Below, piece by piece: positions 9,269 through 16,720 of a stretch of DNA of 64,000 bases. The DNA comes from Roseibacterium beibuensis. Lineage in GTDB: Bacteria; Pseudomonadota; Alphaproteobacteria; Rhodobacterales; Rhodobacteraceae. The stretch is from assembly GCF_039542305.1 (NCBI RefSeq), contig NZ_BAABHW010000002.1, positions 558,001 to 622,000 on the forward strand, given 5' to 3'. Both the position numbers and the translations under genes were made by a program. Each line of letters starts with the position of its first letter. Position 1 is the first letter of the stretch. The notes beneath the pieces are model-generated. The model worked only from the letters and a program-made list of their open reading frames with translations, made no database searches and was not told the DNA's origin.

Positions 9269-9835
9269 ATGGGCTACCTACTACTCATTCTCGGCATCGC
9301 GCTCTGGATCGGCGGGCACCTGTTCAAACGCCTGGCCCCGGCCAAACGGGCCGCGATGGGCGAGAACGCGGGCAAAGGGGTCATGGCCGTGGTGCTGTTG
9401 GCCTCGATCGTGCTGATGGTGATCGGTTATCGCTCGGCGGCGCTGGTCACGGTCTGGTCGCCGCCCAGCTTCATGATCCACATCAACAACCTGCTGGTGC
9501 TGATCGGGCTGTGGTTCTTCGCGCTGTCTGCCATTCCGGGGAAGATGTCGGCGCGCGTGCGTCACAAGCAACTGACCGGTGTCAAAAGCTGGGCCATTGC
9601 GCACCTTTTGGTGAACGGCGATCTCGCCTCGATTATCCTTTTCGGCGCGATGCTGGCTTGGGCCGTGCTGTCGGTGATCCTGATCAACAAGGCCGAACCG
9701 ACCTGGGAGCGGCCCGCCAATGCCAGCGCCAGGAATGACCTGATCGCGCTGGTCGTGGCCGTGGTCCTGTTTGGCGTGATCGCCGTGGTTCACACCTGGC
9801 TTGGCTACTATCCCCTGCCGATGAGTGGCGCATGA
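9269..9835 (+). CDS. NnrU family membrane protein
   Basis: A 188-residue protein with about five membrane segments, of the NnrU family first associated with nitric oxide reduction regulons; its biochemical role is unknown. The chosen ATG at 9269 follows GGAGAGG; upstream in-frame ATGs exist but lack a ribosome site. Typical features are GGHLFKRLAPAKRAAMGENA near the N-terminus and the histidine-containing NNLLVLIGLWFFAL and SWAIAHLLVNGD segments. There are no denitrification genes nearby. Its stop overlaps the start of the DUF1737 gene by four bases. Confidence 0.88.
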   Translation: MGYLLLILGIALWIGGHLFKRLAPAKRAAMGENAGKGVMAVVLLASIVLMVIGYRSAALVTVWSPPSFMIHINNLLVLIGLWFFALSAIPGKMSARVRHKQLTGVKSWAIAHLLVNGDLASIILFGAMLAWAVLSVILINKAEPTWERPANASARNDLIALVVAVVLFGVIAVVHTWLGYYPLPMSGA

Positions 9836-10035
9836 AACTCTATCGCTTCCTGACCGAAGATGACACGTCGGCCTTCTGCCACAAGGTGTCGGAGGCGATC
9901 TCGAAAGGGTGGGCGCTTCATGGCGACCCGCAATACGCCTTTGACGCGGCCCGCGGCGTGATGCGCTGCGGGCAGGCCGTCACCAAAGAGGTGGACACCC
10001 CCTATTCCCCCGACATGAAACTGGGAGCGCAGTGA
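9832..10035 (+). CDS. DUF1737 domain protein
   Basis: A 67-residue soluble protein matching the short DUF1737 family of unknown function (LYRFLTEDDTSAFCHKVSEA, then KGWALHGDPQYAFD and MRCGQAVTKEV). It starts at an ATG that overlaps the NnrU stop (ATGA) and ends four bases before the mesaconyl-CoA hydratase start, so the three genes are read as one translationally coupled unit. Confidence 0.85.
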   Translation: MKLYRFLTEDDTSAFCHKVSEAISKGWALHGDPQYAFDAARGVMRCGQAVTKEVDTPYSPDMKLGAQ

Positions 10036-10039
10036 ACTC

Positions 10040-11095
10040 ATGCCCAAGGATGCAGGCCCGCAGGCCAAGACCAACCCCGGCCGTTTCTTCGAGGATTACA
10101 CGGTTGGCGACGTGATCGAACATGCGGTGCCGCGCACGGTCTCCGGCGGCGAGCGGGCTTTGTATCACGCGCTCTACCCGGCGCGGCACGCGCTCTATTC
10201 CTCGGACGAGTTCGCGCGCGCCTGCGGTTTGCCGGAAAGCCCGCTGGATGACCTGGCGGCCTTTCACATCGTTTTCGGCAAGTCGGTGCCCGACGTGTCG
10301 CTGAACGCCGTGGCGAACCTCGGCTATGCCGAAGCGCGCTGGCTGCGCCCTGTCTATGTCGGTGATACGATCCGGTCGTCCTCGGAAGTGATCGGGCTGA
10401 AGCAGAACAGTTCGGGCAAGACGGGCGTTGTTTATGTGCGCACCACGGGGCGCAACCAGCATGGTCTGGCGGTGATGGAGTTTGCCCGCTGGGTGATGGT
10501 GAAGAAGCGCGACCTCGACGCACCCGCGCCCGAGACAGTGGTGCCCGATCTGGCCCCGGCGGTCGCACCGGAAAAATTGGTCCTGCCCGGCGGGATCGAC
10601 TTCTCGGCCTATGATTTCGTGCAGGCGGGCGAGCCGCATCGCCTGTCGGATTACCAAGTGGGAGAGGTCATCGACCATGTCGATGGCGTGACCATCGAGG
10701 AAGCCGAGCATATGATGGCCACGCGCCTGTGGCAGAACACGTCGAAGACCCATTTCGACGCCACCCCGCGCGCCGACCGCAAGCGCCTGATCTATGGCGG
10801 GCACGTCATGTCGATGGCCCGCGCGCTGTCCTTCAACGGGTTGGCCAATGCGCAATGCCTCGTCGCGATCAACGGCGGCAGCCACACCAACCCCTGTTTC
10901 GCGGGCGATACCGTGCGCGCCTGGTCCGAGGTGCTGGATATCGCCGAGACGCCCGCGCCGGGTGTGGGCGCGATCCGGCTGCGCCTGGTGGCCGTGAAAG
11001 AGGGCGGCATGGCCGGACAGTTGAAGGGCGAAGACGGCAAATACCTGCCCCATGTCCTGCTCGACCTCGATTACTGGGCGTTGATGCCCGCCTGA
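10040..11095 (+). CDS. mch: Mesaconyl-CoA hydratase (beta-methylmalyl-CoA dehydratase)
   Basis: Interconverts mesaconyl-C1-CoA and beta-methylmalyl-CoA in the ethylmalonyl-CoA pathway. The 351 residues hold two MaoC/hotdog halves. The first contains KTNPGRFFEDYTVGDVIEHA, FHIVFGKSVPDVSLNAVANL and GKTGVVYVRTTGRNQ; the second contains YQVGEVIDHVDGVTIEEAEH and IYGGHVMSMARALSFNGLAN. These closely follow the R. sphaeroides enzyme, including its place between mcl2 and the sdh operon. The ATG at 10040 is four bases from the DUF1737 stop. Immediately downstream lies a pair of perfect palindromes (11105-11146). Confidence 0.93.
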   Translation: MPKDAGPQAKTNPGRFFEDYTVGDVIEHAVPRTVSGGERALYHALYPARHALYSSDEFARACGLPESPLDDLAAFHIVFGKSVPDVSLNAVANLGYAEARWLRPVYVGDTIRSSSEVIGLKQNSSGKTGVVYVRTTGRNQHGLAVMEFARWVMVKKRDLDAPAPETVVPDLAPAVAPEKLVLPGGIDFSAYDFVQAGEPHRLSDYQVGEVIDHVDGVTIEEAEHMMATRLWQNTSKTHFDATPRADRKRLIYGGHVMSMARALSFNGLANAQCLVAINGGSHTNPCFAGDTVRAWSEVLDIAETPAPGVGAIRLRLVAVKEGGMAGQLKGEDGKYLPHVLLDLDYWALMPA

Positions 11096-11104
11096 GGCTG
11101 GGAT

Positions 11105-11146
11105 CGGTTTTCTGCAGAAAACCGGACGGAAAACTCGAGTTTTCCG
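11105..11146. repeat. Tandem palindrome element, copy A
   Basis: Two perfect 20-bp palindromes separated by two bases: CGGTTTTCTGCAGAAAACCG (11105-11124) and CGGAAAACTCGAGTTTTCCG (11127-11146). It starts nine bases after the mch stop codon. The second palindrome is identical to the core of the one at 33310-33329. The fixed position after a stop suggests termination or transcript-end protection, but there is no T-run. Confidence 0.7.
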
Positions 11147-11251
11147 ACCAGCGCTCTCCTCCGGGCTTCTGCACAGAACCGGCGCGTTGCGCTGAGGTTC
11201 TGCCTGCGCCGTCTCCCGTCGCGTCAACGCGACCCAACCTGGGGAACGCGC

Positions 11252-11470
11252 ATGTCCAGCATCACCACCAATAGCAGCGGCTCGACCGCCCTGTCGCTTC
11301 CCTCCATTCCCGCCGCCCATTGGCTGCTTCGCGCCTCGGTCGCGGCCGCCTTCATCCATCACGGCATCGACACATTCCCGTCGCTCGCAGCCGGGGCCGG
11401 GTTCATGGGCCTGCCCCTGGCGCTCTGGACCCTCGTGGCCGTTCTGAAAGTCGTGGGCGGCGTCGCCTGA
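11252..11470 (+). pseudogene. Probable truncated DoxX-like membrane protein
   Basis: A 72-codon frame starting at an ATG behind TGGGGAA. After a serine/threonine-rich start, residues 21-72 (AAHWLLRASVAAAFIHHGID and MGLPLALWTLVAVLKVVGG) resemble the first half of DoxX-type membrane proteins, which normally run to ~130 residues with four membrane segments. The frame stops after the second segment and I find no continuation in another frame, so this is either a remnant or an independent two-segment protein. A GC-rich hairpin with TTTT follows directly. Confidence 0.45.
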
Positions 11471-11490
11471 GCCGAGTCTCTCGCAAACGA

Positions 11491-11525
11491 GCCCGCCGCC
11501 GCGTGATCGCCGTGGCGGGCCTTTT
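11491..11525 (+). terminator. Probable terminator after the DoxX-like frame
   Basis: GCCCGCC (11491-11497) pairs with GGCGGGC (11514-11520), followed by CTTTTC. The loop can form additional pairs. It separates the small upstream frame from the sdh control region that starts immediately after it. Confidence 0.6.
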
Positions 11526-11526
11526 C

Positions 11527-11555
11527 GTGATCACACGCCGAAAATTCGTGATCAC
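11527..11555 (+). promoter_or_regulatory. Paired palindromic operator upstream of sdhC
   Basis: GTGATCAC occurs at 11527-11534 and again at 11548-11555; the centres are 21 bp apart. The pair is 135-165 bp upstream of the sdhC ATG and copies the arrangement upstream of sucC (4871-4902). A repeated CGAAAATT follows each half. A possible promoter with TTGACC near 11588 lies downstream. Inference: a shared regulator of TCA-cycle operons. Confidence 0.62.
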
Positions 11556-11689
11556 AAATCGAAAATTGCGGCGTTTAGACCCAGAATTTGACCTCGAATT
11601 CCCGCCATTCAGCGTGACAGTTCGGCAAAACCCGCTATGGATAAAGGCCAAACGACCCGACCAAAGCAAAACCGAAAGGGGTGTCCGCC

Positions 11690-12073
11690 ATGGCCGACGT
11701 GAATCGCGGCAACCGCCCGCTGTCGCCGCATCTGCAGGTGTACCGCCCGCAGCTCAACTCCATCACCTCGATCCTGAACCGCATCACCGGCAACGCGATG
11801 CTGGTCTCGGCCTTCCTGATCGTCTGGTGGCTGATCGCGGCCGCAAGTGGCGCAGCCTATTTCGACACGGTGGACGGGCTCATCACTTCTTTCCTTGGTG
11901 ACGTCGTGATGTCGCTGTCGGTGCTGGGCCTTTGGTATCACGCACTTGGCGGGATCCGGCACCTGATCTGGGACACGGGCCGCGGCCTCGAGGTCGAGAC
12001 CGCCGACAAGATGGGTTGGGCCATGCTGATCGGGTCGGTCCTGCTGACCATCATCACGCTGATCGCCGTCTGA
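11690..12073 (+). CDS. sdhC: Succinate dehydrogenase cytochrome b556 subunit
   Basis: Membrane anchor subunit of succinate dehydrogenase (complex II) that helps bind heme b and ubiquinone. The 127 residues carry the family signature RPLSPHLQVYRPQLNSITS followed by ILNRITGNAM, three membrane segments, and the heme-ligand region LGLWYHALGGIRHLIWD. An in-frame GTG at 11681 is too close to the GAAAGGGG ribosome site, so the ATG at 11690 is preferred. First gene of sdhCDAB. Confidence 0.95.
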   Translation: MADVNRGNRPLSPHLQVYRPQLNSITSILNRITGNAMLVSAFLIVWWLIAAASGAAYFDTVDGLITSFLGDVVMSLSVLGLWYHALGGIRHLIWDTGRGLEVETADKMGWAMLIGSVLLTIITLIAV

Positions 12074-12086
12074 GGGGGACCACGCC

Positions 12087-12458
12087 ATGCAATACATGAC
12101 CGACCGCAAGCGTGTCGAAGGCCTCGGCTCCGCCAAGACGGGCACGCATCATTTCTGGACCATGACCGTCACCTCGGTGGCGCTGCTGGTCCTGTTGCCC
12201 TTTTTTCTCGCCATCATGGGCCCGCTTATCGGCGCCAGCCACGAGGACGTGGTGGCCAGTCTCGGACGTCCGATGCCCGCGCTGATCGTGGCCGCTTTCC
12301 TGGTGGTGGGGATGCATCATTTCCGCCTCGGCGTGACGACGCTGATCGAGGATTACGTCGGCGGGCTGTCCCGCAAGATCTGGATCATCGCCATGACGAT
12401 CGTCAGCTACGGCCTTGCGGCCGCGGGCATCGTCGCGCTGGCGCAAATCGCGCTCTGA
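12087..12458 (+). CDS. sdhD: Succinate dehydrogenase hydrophobic anchor subunit
   Basis: Second membrane anchor of complex II. The 123 residues have three membrane segments and the family pattern GSAKTGTHHFWTMTVTSVAL near the N-terminus, with MHHFRLGVTTLIEDYV (~residue 72-87), which holds the histidine and the YV close to the quinone and heme site. It starts 13 bases after sdhC and ends 18 bases before sdhA. Confidence 0.93.
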   Translation: MQYMTDRKRVEGLGSAKTGTHHFWTMTVTSVALLVLLPFFLAIMGPLIGASHEDVVASLGRPMPALIVAAFLVVGMHHFRLGVTTLIEDYVGGLSRKIWIIAMTIVSYGLAAAGIVALAQIAL

Positions 12459-12476
12459 CACAGGAGACCTCTCGCG

Positions 12477-14300
12477 ATGAAAGACATGGCTTCCACAGCA
12501 AGCTACGACATCACCGAGCACGACTATGACGTCGTGGTCGTCGGCGCGGGCGGCTCTGGCCTGCGCGCCACGCTCGGCATGGCCGAACAGGGCCTCAAGA
12601 CCGCCTGTGTGACCAAGGTGTTCCCGACCCGCAGCCACACGGTGGCCGCGCAGGGCGGTATCGCCGCATCGCTCGGCAACATGGGGCCGGATCACTGGCA
12701 CTGGCACATGTACGACACCGTGAAAGGGTCGGACTGGCTGGGCGACACGGACGCGATGGAATACCTCGCCCGCGAAGCGCCCAAGGCTGTCTACGAGCTG
12801 GAACATTACGGCGTTCCCTTCAGCCGCACCGAAGAGGGCAAGATCTACCAGCGCCCCTTTGGCGGTCACACGACCGAGTTCGGCGAAGGCCCCCCGGTGC
12901 AGCGCACCTGCGCCGCCGCCGACCGCACCGGCCACGCCATCCTGCACACTCTCTATGGCCAGTCGCTGAAGAACAACGCGGAATTCTACATCGAGTATTT
13001 CGCCACCGACCTTCTGATGACCGAGGATGGCCGCTGCGTCGGCGTCGTCGCGTGGAAACTGGATGACGGCACGCTGCACGTGTTCCGTTCCAAGATGGTC
13101 GTGCTGGCCACGGGCGGCTATGGCCGCGCCTATTTCTCGGCCACCTCGGCGCATACCTGCACCGGCGACGGCGGCGGCATGGTCGCGCGCCAGGGCCTGC
13201 CGCTTCAGGACATGGAGTTCGTGCAGTTCCACCCGACCGGCATTTACGGCGCGGGCTGCCTGATTACCGAGGGTGCGCGCGGCGAAGGCGGCTACCTGAC
13301 CAACTCGGAAGGCGAGCGGTTCATGGAACGCTACGCCCCGACCTACAAGGACCTCGCCTCGCGCGACGTGGTCAGCCGCTGCATGACGATGGAGATCCGC
13401 GAAGGCCGCGGCGTGGGCGAGGGCAAGGACCACATCCACCTGCACCTGAACCACCTACCGCCTGAAACGCTGGCCCTGCGCCTGCCGGGCATCTCGGAAT
13501 CGGCGCGCATCTTTGCCGGCGTCGATGTCACGAAAGAGCCGATCCCGGTTCTGCCGACGGTGCATTACAACATGGGCGGCATCCCCACGAACTACTGGGG
13601 CGAGGTGCTGAACCCGACGAAAAAGGACCCCGACGCGATCGTGCCCGGCCTGATGGCCGTGGGCGAAGCGGGCTGTGCCTCGGTGCACGGGGCGAACCGC
13701 CTCGGCTCCAACAGCCTGATCGACCTCGTGGTGTTCGGGCGGGCCGCGGGTATCCGCGCGGCCGAGGTGGTGGACCCGTCCGAGGCGACGCCGGACGTGC
13801 CGCGCGCCTCGCTCGACTACGCGCTGTCGCGCTTCGACGACATCCGCCACGCGAACGGCAACACGCCGACCGCCGAGTTGCGCCTTGAGATGCAGAAGAC
13901 GATGCAGGCCGACGCCGCCGTCTTCCGCACCGACAAGACGCTGGCCGAGGGGGTCGAGAAGATGAAGGGCGTCGCGGCCAAGCTCGACGACCTGCACGTG
14001 ACCGACAAGTCGCTGATCTGGAACTCGGACCTGATGGAAACGCTGGAGCTGACCAACCTCATGCCCAACGCGATGGCGACCATCGTCTCGGCCGAGGCGC
14101 GCAAGGAAAGCCGCGGCGCCCACGCGCACGAGGATTACCCGGACCGCGACGACGACAATTGGCGCAAGCACACGCTGGCCGTCGTCGATGGCGAAAAGGT
14201 CGAGCTGGATTACCGCCCGGTGCACCTGAACCCGCTGATCGGCCACAACGAGGGCGGCATCGACCTCGACAAGATCAAGCCCAAGGCGCGCGTCTACTGA
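12477..14300 (+). CDS. sdhA: Succinate dehydrogenase flavoprotein subunit
   Basis: Catalytic subunit that oxidises succinate to fumarate using covalently bound FAD. The 607 residues match the family. The nucleotide-binding motif is VVVVGAGGSGLRA; FAD attaches to the histidine in RSHTVAAQGGIAASLGN; active-site regions are HTCTGDGGGM, QFHPTGIYG and HGANRLGSNSLIDLVVFGR; the C-terminus is HEDYPDRDDDNWRKHTL followed by YRPVHLNPL. A second ATG at 12486 is also possible; the first follows CAGGAGACC. Confidence 0.97.
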   Translation: MKDMASTASYDITEHDYDVVVVGAGGSGLRATLGMAEQGLKTACVTKVFPTRSHTVAAQGGIAASLGNMGPDHWHWHMYDTVKGSDWLGDTDAMEYLAREAPKAVYELEHYGVPFSRTEEGKIYQRPFGGHTTEFGEGPPVQRTCAAADRTGHAILHTLYGQSLKNNAEFYIEYFATDLLMTEDGRCVGVVAWKLDDGTLHVFRSKMVVLATGGYGRAYFSATSAHTCTGDGGGMVARQGLPLQDMEFVQFHPTGIYGAGCLITEGARGEGGYLTNSEGERFMERYAPTYKDLASRDVVSRCMTMEIREGRGVGEGKDHIHLHLNHLPPETLALRLPGISESARIFAGVDVTKEPIPVLPTVHYNMGGIPTNYWGEVLNPTKKDPDAIVPGLMAVGEAGCASVHGANRLGSNSLIDLVVFGRAAGIRAAEVVDPSEATPDVPRASLDYALSRFDDIRHANGNTPTAELRLEMQKTMQADAAVFRTDKTLAEGVEKMKGVAAKLDDLHVTDKSLIWNSDLMETLELTNLMPNAMATIVSAEARKESRGAHAHEDYPDRDDDNWRKHTLAVVDGEKVELDYRPVHLNPLIGHNEGGIDLDKIKPKARVY

Positions 14301-14333
14301 CGCGCCCGACGGACCGAGACCGGAGAAAGCATT

Positions 14334-15113
14334 ATGGTTGAACTGGCCCTGCCCAAGAATTCCCGGATCAAGACCGGCAAGACATGGCCCAAGCCCGAGG
14401 GCGCCAAGAACCTGCGCAAGTTCCAGATCTATCGCTGGAACCCCGATGACGGGGAAAATCCGCGCGTCGACACCTACTGGGTCGACATGGACACGTGCGG
14501 GCCGATGGTTCTGGACGCGCTGATCAAGATCAAGAACGAGATCGACCCGACGCTCACCTTCCGCCGCTCCTGCCGCGAGGGCATCTGCGGGTCCTGCGCG
14601 ATGAATATCGACGGGATCAACACGCTGGCCTGCATCTACGGCATGGACGAGATCAAGGGCGACGTGAAGATCTACCCCCTGCCCCACATGCCCGTGGTCA
14701 AGGACCTGATCCCGGACCTGACGCATTTCTACGCGCAGCATGCCTCGATCATGCCCTGGCTGGAGACCAAGACGCAGCGCCCCGAACACGAGTGGCGCCA
14801 GTCGATCGAGGATCGCAAGAAACTCGACGGTCTTTATGAATGCGTGATGTGCGCGTCCTGCTCGACCTCCTGCCCCAGCTACTGGTGGAACGGCGACCGC
14901 TACCTTGGGCCCGCCGCGCTGCTTCATGCCTATCGCTGGATCATCGACAGCCGCGACGAGGCGACGGGCGAACGTCTGGACGACCTGGAAGATCCGTTCA
15001 AGCTCTACCGCTGTCACACGATCATGAACTGCGCCAAGACCTGCCCGAAGGGTCTGAACCCGGCCAAGGCCATCGCAGAGATCAAGAAGATGATGGTCGA
15101 GCGGCAGCTCTGA
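14334..15113 (+). CDS. sdhB: Succinate dehydrogenase iron-sulfur subunit
   Basis: Carries electrons from FAD to ubiquinone through three Fe-S centres. The 259 residues show the [2Fe-2S] motif SCREGICGSCAMNIDG (~residue 78), the first cysteine cluster CVMCASCSTSCPSYWW (~170) and the second CHTIMNCAKTCPKGLNP (~228). It is the last gene of sdhCDAB, followed by a strong terminator. Confidence 0.97.
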   Translation: MVELALPKNSRIKTGKTWPKPEGAKNLRKFQIYRWNPDDGENPRVDTYWVDMDTCGPMVLDALIKIKNEIDPTLTFRRSCREGICGSCAMNIDGINTLACIYGMDEIKGDVKIYPLPHMPVVKDLIPDLTHFYAQHASIMPWLETKTQRPEHEWRQSIEDRKKLDGLYECVMCASCSTSCPSYWWNGDRYLGPAALLHAYRWIIDSRDEATGERLDDLEDPFKLYRCHTIMNCAKTCPKGLNPAKAIAEIKKMMVERQL

Positions 15114-15140
15114 TCGCGTCATCCCCATGACATCCCGAAT

Positions 15141-15171
15141 CGCCCCGCCCAACCGGTGGGGCGTTTTTTTT
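15141..15171 (+). terminator. Rho-independent terminator of the sdh operon
   Basis: CGCCCCGCC pairs with GGTGGGGCG (one mismatch, four to five base loop) and is followed by a run of eight T. It lies 28 bases after the sdhB stop. Confidence 0.9.
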
Positions 15172-15312
15172 GAGCGGGGCACCAGCGCCTTACCTTGGGT
15201 CAGGCTCCCGCCCTGTGCATGGCGGTATTGCCGAACTGTCGGATGTACAACGGTCCACCGAGGCATACTTTGCGCGGCGAGGGAGAGTCATTGATCACGC
15301 CGGAGAGGCACC

Positions 15313-15462
15313 ATGACCGAGCACCAGGACACGCCCGCACAGATCGCCGCCGCCGAAGCCCTTTCGGCTCTCGACGAGGCTTGGGCCTATTACACCCCCG
15401 AGAAGCAGCCCGAGTTGGAAGGCAACGAGTATATCGACCTGCCCCTTCCTGCCGCGGCCTGA
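15313..15462 (+). CDS. Hypothetical 49-residue protein
   Basis: A short open frame behind GGAGAGGCACC, a good ribosome site. It encodes an acidic, alanine-rich peptide: MTEHQDTPAQIAAAEALSAL, then DEAWAYYTPEKQPELEG and the C-terminus YIDLPLPAAA. The codon use matches neighbouring genes. I do not know its function; the pattern of a helix followed by a tyrosine-rich acidic tail looks designed rather than random. It is downstream of the sdh terminator and upstream of the DUF1989 gene on the same strand. Confidence 0.6.
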   Translation: MTEHQDTPAQIAAAEALSALDEAWAYYTPEKQPELEGNEYIDLPLPAAA

Positions 15463-15586
15463 TCGACCCTTGCCTTCCTCGCGCCGGCCCTGACCATGTA
15501 TGCGACGAGAAACGAGGATTGCTCCGGCCCCGCCACGGCTGCGCCGCGCAAACCCTCGTTCGGCAAGACGCAGGAGCCCGCACAGG

Positions 15587-16438
15587 ATGCCCCAGACCCC
15601 GCCCAGCCCCCCGGCTGATGCCGAGGCCCGCCGCGCCATCGCGCCGGTGATCTGCTACCCGGTCGACACGCTGCCCGCGCCCGACCCGGCGGTCATGGCC
15701 GCCGCCCGCGAAGGGCTGGTGAAACAGGCCGAGGTTCTGGTGCCCCCGCGCGAGGCGCGTTGTTTCCGCGTTGCCGCCGGGCAGGTGTTTCGCATCACCT
15801 CGGTCGAGGGGCCGCAGGTGGGCGACCTGAACCTGTGGAACGCAGCCGATCTGTCGGACCGGTTCTACTCGGGGAAAACCCGCGCGCTGCACGGGACCCA
15901 CGTGACGACCGGCGACCGGCTGTGGTCGAGCTTCCCGGCCCTGCGCCCCATGGCCACCATCGTCGCCGATACGCTGGAGTGGTACGGGATCGACGAATTC
16001 GGCGGCTCGGTCCATGACGTGATCGGCACGCGCTGCGATCCCTACACCCACAACCTTCTGTCTGGCGGACAGTATCACCACTGCTGCCATTCCAACCTGA
16101 CCCGCGCGCTGGCCGATGAAACCGGCCTGCCGCTGGCCGAGGCCGAGCGCCATGTCCATGACGTGCTGAACGTCTTCATGTGCACCGGCTTTACCCGTGA
16201 CACCGGGCAGTATTTCATGAAGGCCAGCCCCGTGCTCCCCGGCGACCACATCGATTTTCTGGCCGAGATCGACCTGCTGGGTGCGCTGTCGGCCTGCCCG
16301 GGCGGCGATTGCGGGGCCGAGCATTCCAGCGACACCGCGCCGTGCCATCCCTTGCTGGTCGAGGTATTCGACTGTGCCGCCACACCGGGCCACACCCCGC
16401 CGCCCGTGAACGGCTACGACCGAAGCCACGGTCGGTGA
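15587..16438 (+). CDS. DUF1989 (urea carboxylase-associated) family protein
   Basis: A 283-residue protein of the DUF1989 family, which is often encoded next to urea carboxylase or aminomethyltransferase-like genes and whose activity is not established here. Conserved segments are VPPREARCFRVAAGQVFRIT, GDLNLWNAAD, the cysteine/histidine segments GTRCDPYTHNLLSG and YHHCCHSNL, and ACPGGDCGAEHSSD near the C-terminus; the cysteines and histidines could form a metal site. The ATG at 15587 (MPQTPPSPPADAEARR) is preferred to an upstream frame opening with an arginine-rich stretch. It is followed five bases later by a palindrome array. Confidence 0.8.
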   Translation: MPQTPPSPPADAEARRAIAPVICYPVDTLPAPDPAVMAAAREGLVKQAEVLVPPREARCFRVAAGQVFRITSVEGPQVGDLNLWNAADLSDRFYSGKTRALHGTHVTTGDRLWSSFPALRPMATIVADTLEWYGIDEFGGSVHDVIGTRCDPYTHNLLSGGQYHHCCHSNLTRALADETGLPLAEAERHVHDVLNVFMCTGFTRDTGQYFMKASPVLPGDHIDFLAEIDLLGALSACPGGDCGAEHSSDTAPCHPLLVEVFDCAATPGHTPPPVNGYDRSHGR

Positions 16439-16443
16439 GGCAC

Positions 16444-16509
16444 CGAAAAACTCCGGTTTTTCGTACAGGAATTCTGAAGAATTCCTTGCCGTTTTCCTGC
16501 AGGAAAACG
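16444..16509. repeat. Tandem palindrome element, copy B
   Basis: Three consecutive palindromes of 20 bp: CGAAAAAC-N4-GTTTTTCG (16444-16463), AGGAATTC-N4-GAATTCCT (16467-16486) and the perfect CGTTTTCCTGCAGGAAAACG (16490-16509), separated by three bases each. It begins five bases after the stop of the DUF1989 gene. It shares its last unit type with copy C at 33333-33352 and its overall design with copy A. Confidence 0.7.
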
Positions 16510-16534
16510 CGCCCCGAAAAAATTGTCATCGAGG

Positions 16535-16714
16535 CGCATGAAATCTCTTGCGTCGACTCACATTTGGTCCCATGTGCGCGTTTACGGACGCCAACGCACG
16601 CGCCTCTGTCACGGGTGGCAAGCCCCACGGGCCCAACCACCGCAGTTACGTAGCGACGGTAACGTCTCCTTTTGGAACTGAGCCGGCCCATTCGGGCCAC
16701 CGGTCTTATCGGAG
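16535..16714 (+). ncRNA. Candidate speF leader RNA
   Basis: A ~180-base gene-free stretch directly before an ornithine decarboxylase gene. It contains GTTAC-N9-GTAAC (16645-16663) and, just before the gene, a nested hairpin with GGCCC-ATTC-GGGCC flanked by CCGG/CCGG (16683-16703). Alphaproteobacterial ornithine decarboxylase genes are known to carry a conserved 5' leader (the speF motif); position, length and the multi-stem layout agree. I cannot align to the family model, so the boundaries and the assignment are provisional. Confidence 0.6.
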
Positions 16715-16720
16715 ATGACC

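Noticed and set aside
9269..9835. Denitrification cluster suggested by NnrU
   Set aside because: No nir, nor or nos genes nearby; NnrU homologues are also found outside such clusters.
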